Shown one piece after another: positions 18,841 through 29,608 of a stretch of 37,500 bases of DNA. The stretch lies in contig JAVKOQ010000425.1 in NCBI GenBank assembly GCA_031835245.1, forward strand, positions 1 to 37,500. Direction: 5' to 3'. The translations under genes were made by a program, and so were the position numbers. The notes below the pieces were generated by a model that was not told where the DNA came from, made no database searches, and was given only the letters and a program-made list of their open reading frames with translations. Each line of letters begins with the position of its first letter. Positions within the stretch are counted from its first letter, which is position 1. This DNA comes from Balamuthia mandrillaris (Eukaryota; Discosea; Longamoebia; Balamuthiidae).

Positions 18841-19377
18841 TGTGTCATGTCTACAAACACATGTTTTTGAGGCAACGTCCTACTACTTTGACACATTCGT
18901 TGCTATGGCAACAGCACTTGACCCACATTTTCACCAACTCAAATTTTGGCCTGCCCCAATGGCAATTCGTGTTCAACAAAGGATCCTTCAATACAGCATC
19001 ACATTCACTTCAGCTTCAATACCGACCTTCCCATCCTCAAAAAAGCACAATAGGAGTTGGATTGACATGTTGCTTCAAACAAAAAACCATTAATAACTCA
19101 ACCAAGCAACTCACAACCCCAACATAAATTAGAAGCATTTCTCTCTGGCCAAGTCCTTAGTCCCTTTGAAGATCCTTACTGTTGGTGGCTATCTCATTCA
19201 CAAACCTATCTTCTACTCTCCCAAGTGGCAGCCAAGTTTCTTGTGATTCCTGTGACTTTAGCTCAAGCTAAAAGAGTCTTCTCTCTTGCAGGTTATATTC
19301 TCTCTCCAGACCATTCAACACTCTCTCTTAAGCTTGTTGACATGCTTATTTTCTTGAAGTATATGCACAATAAATAA
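18841..19377 (+). pseudogene. hAT transposase relic, C-terminal half with dimerisation domain
   Basis: Two plus-strand blocks in different frames. The first (about 18842-19093) carries FVAMATALDPHFHQLKFW, the conserved LDP-R/H-F-K-x-L-x-F block of hAT transposases. The second (19123-19377, stop TAA) is a clear hAT C-terminal dimerisation domain: DPYCWWLSHSQTYLLLSQVAAKFLVIP, then AKRVFSLAGYILSPDHSTLS and LVDMLIFLKYMHN. The shift of frame between the blocks, the missing N-terminal half and the loss of the usual Ser-Glu-Arg before VFS (here Ala-Lys-Arg) show decay. hAT proteins move DNA elements by cut and paste and leave 8-bp target duplications; no terminal repeats could be fixed here. Confidence 0.75.
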
Positions 19378-19644
19378 CCACTTGTTTCTTTTGCTCTTCT
19401 CTCTCCTGTCTATTTGTTTCAATATACATTACTCCCTCTCATGTTCCCTTTTTGTATTTTAATCAACAATTATCAAGTCTTAATCATTGATATCTTAATT
19501 TATGGACTTCATTTTAATTCGAGTGGTGCTGATATCATCATAAGTGTTATTCACTAAAAAAGAGGCATTCATCAGCAGTCGAGTACTCATAACATAATAC
19601 TCAGGAATGAGTAGTTAAGTAGTGAATACTTGATTTCCACCCTT
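19378..19644. other. Downstream of the hAT relic, with TACTC/GAGTA motifs
   Basis: No coding signal. At about 19578-19628 short palindromic motifs cluster (GAGTACTC, ATACTCAGGAATGAGTAG, AGTAGTGAATACTT). Clustered short motifs of this kind are common just inside hAT ends, so this may be the subterminal region of the relic. That is inference. Confidence 0.3.
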
Positions 19645-20284
19645 GATACTGAGGATTGGTTTTTGAGTTTGCTGACGAGTTTTTCAGCAAACTGTGACAT
19701 AGTGAAGCAGTTAGAAACTACATGATCCTGTGTTGCAGAGGAGATTTGTAAGGCTGGCACCCATAGTAAGCTCCTCTATAACAGATGAGTCAGCAGTACC
19801 AGCCTTCTCCGTAGCACAGTGATTATGCTCTTTGTGATGCCAACTGGAAAGAAATGTACCCATAAGCTGCAACATGTTGGAAAACCAACTATTATGACTT
19901 CTTGTCGACACTCTCCCCAATACCTCCAAATTTTCTCACCCTTTTTATTTTCATGACACTTTCAAAGCACACACTTTGGTCCACACCCCTTTTCTTGTGA
20001 ATAAACCCAGAGTTGTCTACGTGCCATCCCTTTCTTGATCTACAGGGTTATTCCCCATCAATAAACTGTTGGTGTGGCCCATACAAAGTTATTTAGGTTC
20101 TGTCTGACCTTAACTACCATATCCAGAGCTACATCAACACCAATGATTGCCAAGTCATTCATCTCAACCATTTGAAACTGTTCCATAAATATGACGGGCT
20201 GAAAGGTAGATATAGGGTACTTCCTGTTGTATCCAAAGAATCTGGCGACTCTTTGTCCAGGAGAAGGATGGTTCACCACCCTTA
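19645..20284 (-). other. Family-2 scrap followed by an unidentified decayed coding stretch
   Basis: About 19645-19690 matches family 2 near 23580. From 19691 to 20284, apart from the LTR2 at 19875-20063, the minus strand has protein-like pieces (ARFFGYNRKYPISTFQPVIF, MVEMNDLAIIGVDVALDMVV) that seem to run across the LTR. I do not recognise the family. It may be a broken host gene or an unknown element. Confidence 0.3.
19875..20063 (+). repeat. Solo LTR2
   Basis: 189 bp from TGTTGGAAAACC to CCATCAATA, plus orientation. Flanks AACA (19871-19874) and AACT (20064-20067) are compatible with a 4-bp target duplication with one change. Confidence 0.75.
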
Positions 20285-20770
20285 GCCAAAACGAAAAAAA
20301 AAGAAAAAGAAAAAGAAAAAGAAGAAGAAAAGGAAGTGGAGAAGGATATGCCAGCTCTAACTCAAAAACTAACCAAGACAGAACCAAAGAAGAGACAACT
20401 TGCAAAATGGCGACTAAAAGGACTTAAAGCAAACAATTTGAAGGAAGGAAAGCCCCTAACAGCAGTATCAAGAAGTAACAATAAAAGAAGAAACACAAGG
20501 AGCAAATAGAGAAGAATATGAAGTAGAGGCCATCAAGGATGTGAGGAATAGAGAAGATGAAGTGGAATACCTTTCCATTTGACAAGGTATTCCATTCCAC
20601 TCTACAGTACAACTTTTGGGTGACATAACAAAAGTTGCACTATGACAACCTATTGATGGAGTTTTTGAGACAATGGCTGAGTGGCAATAATGAGAAAAGC
20701 AAACAGGCAAAGGGCAAGGAAAAAGAAGTTGATTAAGTTATGCTGGACTGGAGAAGAGGCTTAGGAGTGA
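20285..20770 (+). mobile_element. Purine-rich tract and chromodomain fossil
   Basis: An A/G-rich simple repeat (about 20291-20340) leads into a Lys-rich stretch and then a degraded chromodomain (EEYEVEAIKDVRNREDEVEYL, with WQG- and IDGVFE-like echoes to about 20690). It belongs to a Ty3-like element other than families 1, 2 and 4 as judged by the chromodomain sequence. Broken, old. Confidence 0.45.
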
Positions 20771-21016
20771 AAAAGAGCTATGGGGACGGAGAAGCCATAA
20801 CACTATAATATTGACTTTCAAGCCAACAAGGATTGCTGTTGTCTTAAAAGTGGAGAGAGATGTCACATGATACGATGATTAATCATCATTTAATTGATAG
20901 GATGACATCAACCAGCCAATCAACAGAATCTCTAAGTATTGTGTTACTCAATAAGGGGGAAACAAGGAAAAAGGAGAGAATAACAGAATTAAAGAGAGAA
21001 ACTGTATACATAAAGC
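20771..21016. repeat. Unassigned dispersed repeat R6, copy 1
   Basis: Closely similar to 30895-31134 (shared stretches AATCTCTAAGTATTG, AAAAAGGAGAGAATAA and TATTGACTTTCAA). No open frame. It lies just downstream of a chromodomain fossil and may be an LTR, but no clean ends are visible. Confidence 0.5.
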
Positions 21017-22115
21017 AGGTCTTTTTAAAAGAGCAAACCAAGAATCATTTCAATCTTATTTCTTCTTTGTGAGCAATAAATGAGAGAGGGATTGACACGA
21101 CCCAAGGCTGGATTGTGACACCAAATCAGAAGCAGTTTACTACATGATAAAAGTCCAAGGTGCAACAACTATCGAAGGCTAGAACAGAGTGGTATCCACA
21201 AAGTCCATCTGTATTAAAGCATGGTAAATTACTTAAGGAATAGGAGTGTATAAGGTTGACAAAAAGGGGACAATAGCTGGAGATAAATAGGTATTTACAA
21301 CAGAAAATGAGGATGCTGGATCAAGGGAAAAAAATCAGGCGAGAACACAAGAAAAGTTAAGGCTGAGGCAGGGAAGTCAAGGACAACAGGGTCTGAACAA
21401 TAAACAACAGTTGTAGCAATGATAAGTATGCAAGAGGTTGATACAGTGATATAGTATGCTATAGAGAACCACTGCAGTAAAAGTGGATGAAAAAGTAAAG
21501 AGAAAGAAAAAATAGAGTGAAAGAAGTGTTGGATGCCAAAGAGTCCAAAGACTACCTGCATGTTTGCTAAGAAAGGAATGAGAGCCTTAGAGTATAAAAG
21601 AAGGAGAATATAGGAGATCGTATATAAAAAAAAGATGCATCCAATGTCTTCCATAGATAACAAGACCACTTATGCGTCTACTAAAAAAGGAATAAGAGCT
21701 ATAAAATGTAAAATGAAGGAATATAGGAGATCACACATAGGAAAAAGAGATGCATTCAATTTTTTCCATAGAGAATAAGCTTTGTCAATAATTTTCTCCA
21801 ATCACCATTGAATTATTGTTGTGTTTTCTGACACTGTAACAAAAATACTCAGGTTTTAACAATACTGTGTCTCTTGCAGTTGCCTTACCCATGAATTGTC
21901 AAACAGATGAATAGTGTCCACCAAATCAGTACTATTGAACTTCCTCTCAAATATAAGCTCATAAGGGGTAAAATGTCATCCTAGCAGTGGCATGTGGTGA
22001 TATAATAAAGTAGCATTGAAAGGTATGCACTCCAAGCTTGTTGTTTGCCATCCACGAATTTTTGGAGCTGCTCCTCCTTAAAGGCACACACAGTTGTATT
22101 GTTAAAATATGTCAT
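21017..22115. other. Decayed region with a tandem duplication
   Basis: No gene is recognised. About 21556-21662 and 21670-21780 are two similar units of roughly 110 bp (both contain a TATAGGAGATC-like core and end in CCATAGA-AATAAG), a local tandem duplication. 21090-21130 resembles the loop of the inverted repeat near 33225. The plus strand has scattered Lys-rich coding echoes but nothing assignable. Confidence 0.35.
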
Positions 22116-22785
22116 TTCAAATCCTTGGTTGGTGAGATGTGGCTAAATTCCTACAGCATAGCAATCCACTTTGCTAACTTGCTTAAAAGGTTAGCCATTG
22201 CACCATCAAGTGGTCAGTGATGATGCATTCTAGCTGCTAAAGAACATGTAATTTATGAATCAAATGAAGTAATTCATTGGAAACATTACATTCATTGAAT
22301 TAAGCAATGTCTCCAATGCTACAAGAAGAAAACAACAACATAAGCCTCTTTTTCCATGGCACTCCAATTGAGCTGTACACTAGAATGCTTCTTGTTACTA
22401 TAGGCTTGTTGGTTGAATCCAACCTTAGGAATAAAGGAGTCAGTGATGAGACAAGAAGTGTATTCAAGAGAATAGAGAAAGGACAACGAGAGTGAATCTC
22501 TGATGTTGCTTCAAAGTACACTGAGAGAAAAGGGAAAGAGAAGAAAGAAAGGATGGGGGAATATAAAAAAAAGAAGAGCTGAGGGTCCGGGATGGATCCA
22601 ATATGAGGAGTCTTGAGATAAGTGTTGGTGATTTTACCAACAGGCTACAACATAGTATAGTCCTTTCTCTCTTTTTTGCTCCAGAGTTCTCCTGATGATG
22701 TAATTGCTGGCATCACAGCAAATCTTAAAGTCCTTTCAGCATCAAGATAGGCAAGGACAGGAGAACTGATCAAAGCTTCCTTCAT
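22116..22785 (-). mobile_element. Family-1 relic (RNase H region), left part
   Basis: Matches about 5500-5830 of the main family-1 copy, strongly reduced in CpG. A solo LTR4 (22407-22642) interrupts it, and the family-2 element at 22786 interrupts it again; it resumes at 27922. Broken, several breaks. Confidence 0.7.
22407..22642 (-). repeat. Solo LTR4 with target duplication GGCT
   Basis: 236 bp from TGTTGGTTGAATCC to TTACCAACA, flanked by GGCT at 22403-22406 and 22643-22646. The family-1 relic reads on at both sides. Confidence 0.85.
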
Positions 22786-22988
22786 TTGTTGATGGGGAAT
22801 AACCCTGTGGATCAAGAAAGGGACGGCACTTATAAGTGACTCTGGGTTTATTCACAAGAAAAGGGGTGTGGACCAAAGTGTGTGCTTTGAATGTGTCATG
22901 AGGAAAAGGGGAAAATAAAAAGGGTGAGAAAATTTGGAGGTATTGGGGAGAGTGTTGACAAGAAGTCATAATAGTTGGTTTTCCAACA
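22786..22988 (-). repeat. LTR2, 3' LTR of the family-2 element
   Basis: 203 bp, TGTTGATGG to TTCCAACA. On the minus strand a purine-rich stretch (GGAAAGGCAGTGA) precedes it directly. Confidence 0.8.
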
Positions 22989-25519
22989 TCACTGCCTTTC
23001 CAAAGAGAACTAACACTATTTGCAACGTTTCTTGGTCTTGGGGTACTTCTTCCCCCAGTAGGTGGTGATGGGTCGCTGAGAGCTGAAGTCCTTGGCTGCA
23101 ACCCAGGAGTTATCCAAGTTGGGGTATCCTTTCCACTTCATGAGATAGTAGCAGTCAGAAGGTGGACCGTCATGGTAGAGGACCTTTTCAACTTTGAAGT
23201 GCTTATCTTCAAAAGGAGTGTTGGGATCAACAAGCTTGAGAGCACTTGGAGGAACCATGTCAGGGAGTATTCTCTCGCAAAGGGTCAACTGTGGTCCGCT
23301 CTCCAAAGAAAGAGTAGAGTGTTGTATGTACAAACAACAACGTCTCGGGATAAACGAAGAAATGGGAAAATAGCAAGTTGCAACGTTGACGGGCAGTCTT
23401 CCAGCTTTCGTTTGCTCCATGAGCATCTCTGCTGGCATCGTTTCCTCCGTTCCTCCAAAGTAGATGCAGATAAAGGAGTGTCCAGAAGCCGATCAATAAT
23501 TGTATGTCACCAGTAATGTCCTGAAGGATGTAGGCTCTGTTGTTGGCACAGTGGTGGATAGTGAAGGGACCGAGATACTTAGGATCAGTTTTGGAGTTTG
23601 CTGACGAGTTTTTCAGCATTACTTTATCACCAGGAAAAAATGGGTGATTTTGTTGTTAGTGTTGAAATACTTTTCTATGTTGGTGGAGTATTTGGCAACC
23701 TTTTCATAGATGGAGGAGTAGATGATTTGCAGTATGACCTTGGTGAGAGAGGTGATCTCACAAGGAATTTTAGGCTTGGATATGCTTTCAAAGTAGTTTT
23801 CTAGGTAGGAAAGAGGCCTGTCAAAGAAGAGCTCAAAGGGTTTGGAGTCTGAGTGACGGGATATGTGCTGATTCAGGGCGAATTGAGCAATGGGGAGAAA
23901 CGTGGACTAGTGTCCGAGGTCGCCTTTAAGGGATTTCAGGAGCATGGATTTGGTGAGCTTGATGTGGCTTTCTGCAGCACTGTTGGCTCATGGGTGGTAT
24001 GAAGAGATGAACCGGTGGTTGAAACCTGCCCGGTCACATACTGCCGACATGATTTTGTTGACAAATTCAGTGCCGTTGTCAGACTGGATGATTTTGGGGA
24101 AGCCAAGTTTGCAGATGATCTTGACAAACTCATGGGAGACTTCTTCCACGGATTTGTCCTTGAGAAGGCAGAGAATCATAAACGTGTGGTGATGTCCATG
24201 ATGATGAAGATGTATTGATAGCCCATGAAGTCTGTTTACAAGGGGTTGATGGCGATATGCTCAAAAGGAAAAGTAGCATGTATCGACTTGAGAGGGTGGA
24301 AGCCGAGCTGTGTGATGTTGAAGTGAAGGCATTCCTTGCAATGGCATGCTGTGTTGTGGCAGTCATGGCGGATGTTGGGCCAGAAGCAACCTTCCTTAAC
24401 CACTTTGTGAAGGAGGCTTTCAGCACCTTCACTGCCAATGGAGTGAAGTCGTTCCAAGATTGATTGACATTTGTTGGGTGGAAGAACCGTTTTGCTGAGA
24501 AGGTCCTTGATGAAGTTGTTTAAAGAACATGAGGGAGCCGAGAGTTGGCTGTCATCAAGTTTGATGTTGTTGATTTTGGGTTTAGGGGCCAGAGTTTTGG
24601 CGTTCTAAGGAACTTAAGGAACATTCAGCAGTGCATTGCTGAGGATGGAAGGAGCATACAATTGCAAGAGGGAGTCCTCTAAGATATGATGAATGCCAGG
24701 CTGATGGAAAACCTCGAAGTTGTAGTAAAGGATTACAAGAGCCCAGTGTGCAAGCATGCTGTTCAGGTCTTTGCATTGAAAAGATGCACAAGAGGTCTGT
24801 GGTCAGTATAAAGTAAGAAGCGTCAGCTGATGAGGTAGTAGTGGAATCTGGTGTCAAGTGCTTGTTGGCAATCGTCATTCCAATAAGGTTGGATATCAGG
24901 GACGTTCTGGAGAGGTTCGAGGGGTGCCATGATCTCTGCATAGCGAGGGATGTAGTCCCAAAGGAAGTTGGTGAAACCTAGGATACTCTGTATTTGCTTG
25001 CCTGTGGTGGGAGTAGGTAGAGTAGAAAAAGTAGAGATTTTCTCTAGGTCAAGTAAGCAGCCATCTCTTGATACAATATGACCAAGGAGTCACACTTGGG
25101 TATATCCAAACTGGCATTTCTTGAGGCAGAGGTGGAGGCCTGCAACAGTGAGGGCATCAGTGACCTTGATGATGTCACTGATGTGCTGTTCCAGTGAAGA
25201 GGATTTGGTGAAGACCAAGATGTCATCCACATAGTGGGAGGAGATGTCGATCAGGAGGCGAAGGGCGGCTGCAATGAAGCGGGACATGACAGCCTGAACA
25301 TGCTTGATGCTGAAAGGTGTGCCTACGAACTTGCACTGTATGCCATACCATGTGAAGGTAAGCTGTTCTTGGTGAGGTGGATAAACCAGGGTTTGGTTGT
25401 AGGACCAGACGAGGTCCAAAAGGGTAGCCCATTTGAGGCCTAGAGCTCATTCAATGAGAACTTTGGTGTCCTCGATCAGGTACTCGTTGTCAGCAAGGAG
25501 AGAGTTAATGCCACCAGGG

Positions 25520-25797
25520 TTGTTGGCAAAATCACCAACACTTATCTCAAGACTCCTCATGTTGGATCCGTCCCGGACCCTCAGCTCTTCTTTCTTTTAT
25601 ATCCCCCCATCCTTCCTTTCTCCTTTTTCCCTTTTCCCCAGGTGTACTTTGAAGCAACGTCAGAGATTCACTCTCGTTGTCCTTCCTTTATTCTCTTGAA
25701 TACACTTCTTGTCTCATCAAAAAAAAATGTTGGTTGAATCCAACCTTAGGAATAAAAGAGTTGGTGACAAGACAAGAAGTGTATTCAATACAGACTT
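25520..25797. repeat. Fold-back LTR4 derivative inside family 2
   Basis: 25520-25728 is LTR4 in plus sense from its TGTTGGCAAAATC start; then eight A; then 25737-25797 is the other end of LTR4 in the opposite sense (TGTTGGTTGAATCC onward). The two arms share an inverted match around the ACTTCTTGTCTC motif. The A-run matches the T-run found just inside the 5' LTR4 at 16730-16736, so a piece of the internal start seems included. Confidence 0.7.
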
Positions 25798-26158
25798 TTG
25801 ACCATTTGCCATGTTCATCTTTTTTGAGGACTGGAAGGATGGGAGAATTCCATTGGCAGTTGAGTGAGGAGAGTGCAATGACACCATGTTGGAGCCATTC
25901 AGTGAGTTGTCAAAAGACTGAGTTGTGATAGATCTCAGGGATGATGTACTGTTTGCAGAAAACAGGTTTGGCATCGCTGGTGTTAAGGTAAATTATGCTT
26001 TCTGGAAGGGAACTGCTGGGGCCGTGAGGCACTTGCTGGTTGCACTGGAGCACATCGTGGATACCTTCAGTGATCTTTTGAGCAGTGTCAGGAGGAGGAG
26101 GAAGCTCAACACATTTGTCCTTGTCGGAAATGTTGGAGTCATCTTCCTTGAATTCTTC

Positions 26159-26647
26159 TCATTTGCTAGGAAGAGAATAACACACAGGAAGGCCGAAAAG
26201 ACCAACGCTAATGCATTGCATAATATCTCTTCCAAATAGGATCTCATGCTCACCTTGAAGAGACATGATGAAGAAGTGGTGAAACAACTTGTGAGAACCA
26301 CAGTCAATGTGGATGTGTGCTGCATGGCAGGTAATGCGGGTGGTGGACCTGTCGCCTAATGTGATTTCCATATCATCTATGTTGGAGATGATGGTATGGT
26401 GGCATTTACAGGATGTTGGATGGAGGTATCTTTCTGCTGCTGCTGGAGAGATGAAGGAGTGTGATGCACCAGAGTCTATGAAGGCTGTGGCGTGTTGATG
26501 GTTAAGGAGGATAGGAGCTGTGATGGGAGGTTCCACTTTGTCCTCGTAGTTGTCTTCTACATTGTCATCATCATCTGTGTCGAGACCTTCCACATGAATA
26601 GCTTCAGGGGTGGCTATTTTCTGTGCTTCAGATGGCTGCTCAGTCAT
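26159..26647 (-). CDS. Family-2 protease region (open part)
   Basis: 163 codons with an acidic N-terminal stretch (DTDDDDNVEDNYED) and a retropepsin-like core: AFIDSGASHSFISPAAAERY carries the catalytic D-S-G, and HEILFGRDIMQ is the second conserved strand. It belongs to the family-2 fossil. Similar sequence on the other family-2 copies is more decayed. Confidence 0.6.
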   Translation of the reverse strand: MTEQPSEAQKIATPEAIHVEGLDTDDDDNVEDNYEDKVEPPITAPILLNHQHATAFIDSGASHSFISPAAAERYLHPTSCKCHHTIISNIDDMEITLGDRSTTRITCHAAHIHIDCGSHKLFHHFFIMSLQGEHEILFGRDIMQCISVGLFGLPVCYSLPSK

Positions 26648-27721
26648 CTGTTGAAGGATGTTGTCTATCCTCTTGATGACCTTTCTTGCTGGTTCCTTGG
26701 GTTAGTGGCTAAGTTTGAAGAACTCATCATGGAGACAGGTTTGAAGTTCCACGCTGCTGAAGTGGGTGGTGAAGAGGTCTCTGACCTCATGCTATGACAA
26801 GCAGGGTATAACTATATTGTTTTGTACCCAGTAGGAAGTGATCTTGGACCCTTGTGTGTATTTAGCGAGGGCCATGTTCCACATGCTGGGGTGAAGGTTG
26901 ACAATCTGAAGGTTGTTCTCCAGTTGCCAAAGAAAGGGTTCCAGGTCGCCATCACACTCAGGGTTGTAAGCGAGTAGACCAGTCAGAATCTTGGAGGAAA
27001 ATGAAGGAGAGTCCAGAGAGGTGGGTCATGCTGAAGGGGAGAATAATGGGCGCTCTGTGAAAGGTGTCAGCTGCATAGTAGGGTGTGTTCGCTACATGGG
27101 ATGGGCTGTCAAAGAAGAGGCTCTCTTCGCCTTCTTTGACCTTCTCAAGCTCAGTGTGTGGTTGCCATTGGGTTATGACTACCTGGTTGAGCTCAATGCG
27201 CTCAAGGCGGTCTGCGATATTGTTCATGATGTGGGTAAGGGTGTCAAACCACTTGTCCATGTGTGATAATGTTTGTGATGATTGTCTCGTAGCACTTGAA
27301 GACGGACTTGTTGGTGCGCTTAAGGAGGACATCAACAGCTTCTATGAGGTAGGAGATGTTGGAGGTTTGATGCTTGAGGCTGTCAAGCTGTTTTGAGAGG
27401 TATTGTGGGTCTCTCTGCTCTGCTTGTTGGAGAGCATGATCCAGTTCCTGGATGCATTGCTCTGCGAAGTAGAGCTCCCGTTTTGTGGCTGTAAGTTAGG
27501 TGAAGATTTCATCCTTGTTGACCGGCTGGTGTTTGCCCAGAGATTCAAGGAGCTCGTCCTGTGTGACCTTGAGGTGTAAGATGAAGGCTTGTTCCTTTTC
27601 AATGAGAAAATGAAGTTCCACAGGGGATAAATCATCCCAATGTTGAGTATTGCACTTGTTGTCATTGCTCATTGTGGTGAGGTTAAACCATTCTTGCCAT
27701 GAAGAGTTTGCTTAAAAAAAA

Positions 27722-27921
27722 TGTTGATGGGAAATAACCCTGTGGATCAAGAAAGGGACGGCATGTAAGCAACTCTGGGTTTATTCACAAGAAAAGGGGT
27801 ATGAACCAAAGTGTGTGCTTTGAATGTGTTATCAGGAAAAGGGGAAAATAAAAAGGGCGAGAAAATTTGGAGGTATCAAGGAGAGTGTCGACAAGAAGTC
27901 ATAATAGTTGGTTTTCCAACA
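27722..27921 (-). repeat. LTR2, 5' LTR of the family-2 element
   Basis: 200 bp. On the minus strand it is followed at once by eight T (plus 27714-27721) and no TGG-type primer-binding site. Confidence 0.8.
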
Positions 27922-27987
27922 TATTCCTTGGAAAGCCTTTTCCTGGTTATTGCTTCATATGAACTTCATTTTAGGGCTAATAAAAGC

Positions 27988-28249
27988 TGTTGAAAAGGGC
28001 GAATAATACAAATAGACAGGGCCAAAATATATTATTCAAAAGAGAACAAGGAAACAAAGAGTGTTAAAAGGAAAAGGTGTAGTGTGAATAAAACAACAAC
28101 TAATGAACTAAAGGAAGAGAAAAGAAAGCAACAGAATATAAGAAAGAAGCCTAGTGATATAGCAAGCAATTGGTCACAGATGTTGACAGGAAGAGAGGAA
28201 AGAAAAAAGGACAACAGGGCTAATATGTCAAGAGTATTGATTCTCAACA
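27988..28249 (-). repeat. Solo LTR5
   Basis: 262 bp from TGTTGAAAAGG to TTCTCAACA. Flanks AAGC (27984-27987) and GAGC (28250-28253) fit a 4-bp duplication with one change, and the family-1 relic resumes behind it. The strand is uncertain because no internal region of this family is seen. Confidence 0.65.
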
Positions 28250-28386
28250 GAGCTTTACCATTTTGGTGAGATGATGGGTAAACTTGTAATAGTAGTTTGC
28301 AAGTCCAAGGAAGTGAGCTTTATAGTTGTTTCTTGGTGGTAGGGCAAGGGCAATCTTGTACTGCCTTGACCTTGCTCTGTACAGGG

Positions 28387-28670
28387 TGTTGTAAAATAGG
28401 AATGGAAATGATAGCAGAGAAAAAGTAAGTATGAGACCTGAACTTAATTTAAGTATTTTGTTGTAAGTTGTCCTGAGAGGAAAGAAGAAACAAAGAGAGG
28501 TGGAATTTAAACTAGAAAAAAGATCCATAAAAGAACAAAGCATAAAATGAAAGAGAGAGAGAAAAGAAAACATCAAGAAAGGAGAAAGGGAAGATAAGAA
28601 GTTTCCTCAGGTTGATGGCAGAAGGAGAACTTGGCAGAAAGAAGAGCTACTATGTTGAAGTTTTCCAACA
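28387..28670 (-). repeat. Solo LTR3 with target duplication AGGG
   Basis: 284 bp from TGTTGTAAAATAGG to TTTTCCAACA with perfect AGGG at 28383-28386 and 28671-28674, inside the family-1 relic. Confidence 0.85.
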
Positions 28671-28921
28671 AGGGCTAATTCTATTGTTAAACATCATGTG
28701 TCCAAGGTACTCTATCATCTCCTATATGAAAGTGTATTTGTTGACCTTTATTAAGAGTTAATATTCATGGAAACCAAAGACCTTGTGTAAGTAAACAAGG
28801 TAGTCCTCAAATGTGTTAGAAAAAAACAATGAAGTTGTTGATATGACTTCAAGAAAACTTGTTCTTAAATCTGCTGAAGATCTTATCTATTCCTCATTGC
28901 AACATAGTTAAAGTATTAGTA

Positions 28922-29608
28922 TGTTAGTTGAATCCAACCTTAGGAATAAAAGAGTCAGTAATGAGACAAGAAGTGTATTCAAGAGAATAGAGGAAGGACA
29001 ACAAGAGTGAATCTTCAACATTGCTTCAAAGTACACCAAGAGAAAAGGGAAAGAGGAGAAAGGAAGGATGGGGGGATATAAAAGAAAGAAGAGCTGAGGG
29101 TCCGGGACGGATCCAACATGAGGAGTCTTGAGATGAAGATTGTTTGAAGAGGTCCTAATAATGCTTGACGAGCTTGGGAGCATGAACATCTTTAGCGGGG
29201 ATCTATTGATGGGAGACCTGGGAGGTTTGCGTAGCATGACTTTGGAGCCAGCGGTAAATTCACGAAGTGGCTTGGAAGAATCATGTTGAGCCTTGATGTT
29301 GGAGCTGTGCTTTTGAGTAGAAGATGCTGATGCCGGGTAGATGATATTGTGCATTTGCTTGGCGTTCTCCAAGAGGAGGGTTTTGGTAGGAAGCTGGGAG
29401 GAAGAAGAAGAATAGTCTTGTGGAGTAGTAGCTGGGTGACCAAAGAATAGTTGGAAAGGGGAAGACTTGTGGTGACGGGTGACGCGTTGGTTGATTGCAT
29501 ATTGGGCAGCAGGTAGAAAAGTGTGCCAGTGGGACCAATCGCTGTTAACAAGCTTGTTAAGGGTGTTGTGTGCCAGCTTGACATGGCTTTCTTCGGCTCC
29601 ATTAGCTC
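28922..29608 (-). mobile_element. Family-4 fragment: partial LTR4 and integrase region
   Basis: 28922-29133 is most of an LTR4; 29134-29608 matches the integrase and chromodomain side of the family-4 element (about 11650-12370). It lies inside the family-1 relic. Broken, incomplete. Confidence 0.75.

Larger units (their letters stand above)
22786..27921 (-). mobile_element. Family-2 Ty3/gypsy element with both LTRs
   Basis: 3' LTR2 (22786-22988) and 5' LTR2 (27722-27921) enclose, on the minus strand, gag (about 26650-27670), protease (26159-26647, AFIDSGASHSFISP), RT (about 24600-25980, with SSHYVDDILVFTKSS), integrase (about 23930-24460) and chromodomain (about 23020-23200). Flanks CATT (22782-22785) and TATT (27922-27925) fit a 4-bp target duplication with one change, and the family-1 relic continues on both sides. 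It carries a fold-back LTR4 at 25520-25797. Broken, with many breaks; LTRs differ at about a dozen sites, mostly CpG-type. Confidence 0.8.

Noticed and set aside
20227-20427. Lys/Arg-rich plus-strand open frame
   Set aside because: It is produced by an A/G simple repeat and overlaps an opposite-strand coding echo; no support as a gene.
17190-26250. Recurring plus-strand frame (GTVRHLLV..., about 17248-17463 and 25925-26239)
   Set aside because: It lies antisense to the family-2 protease region and recurs only because that region is repeated.
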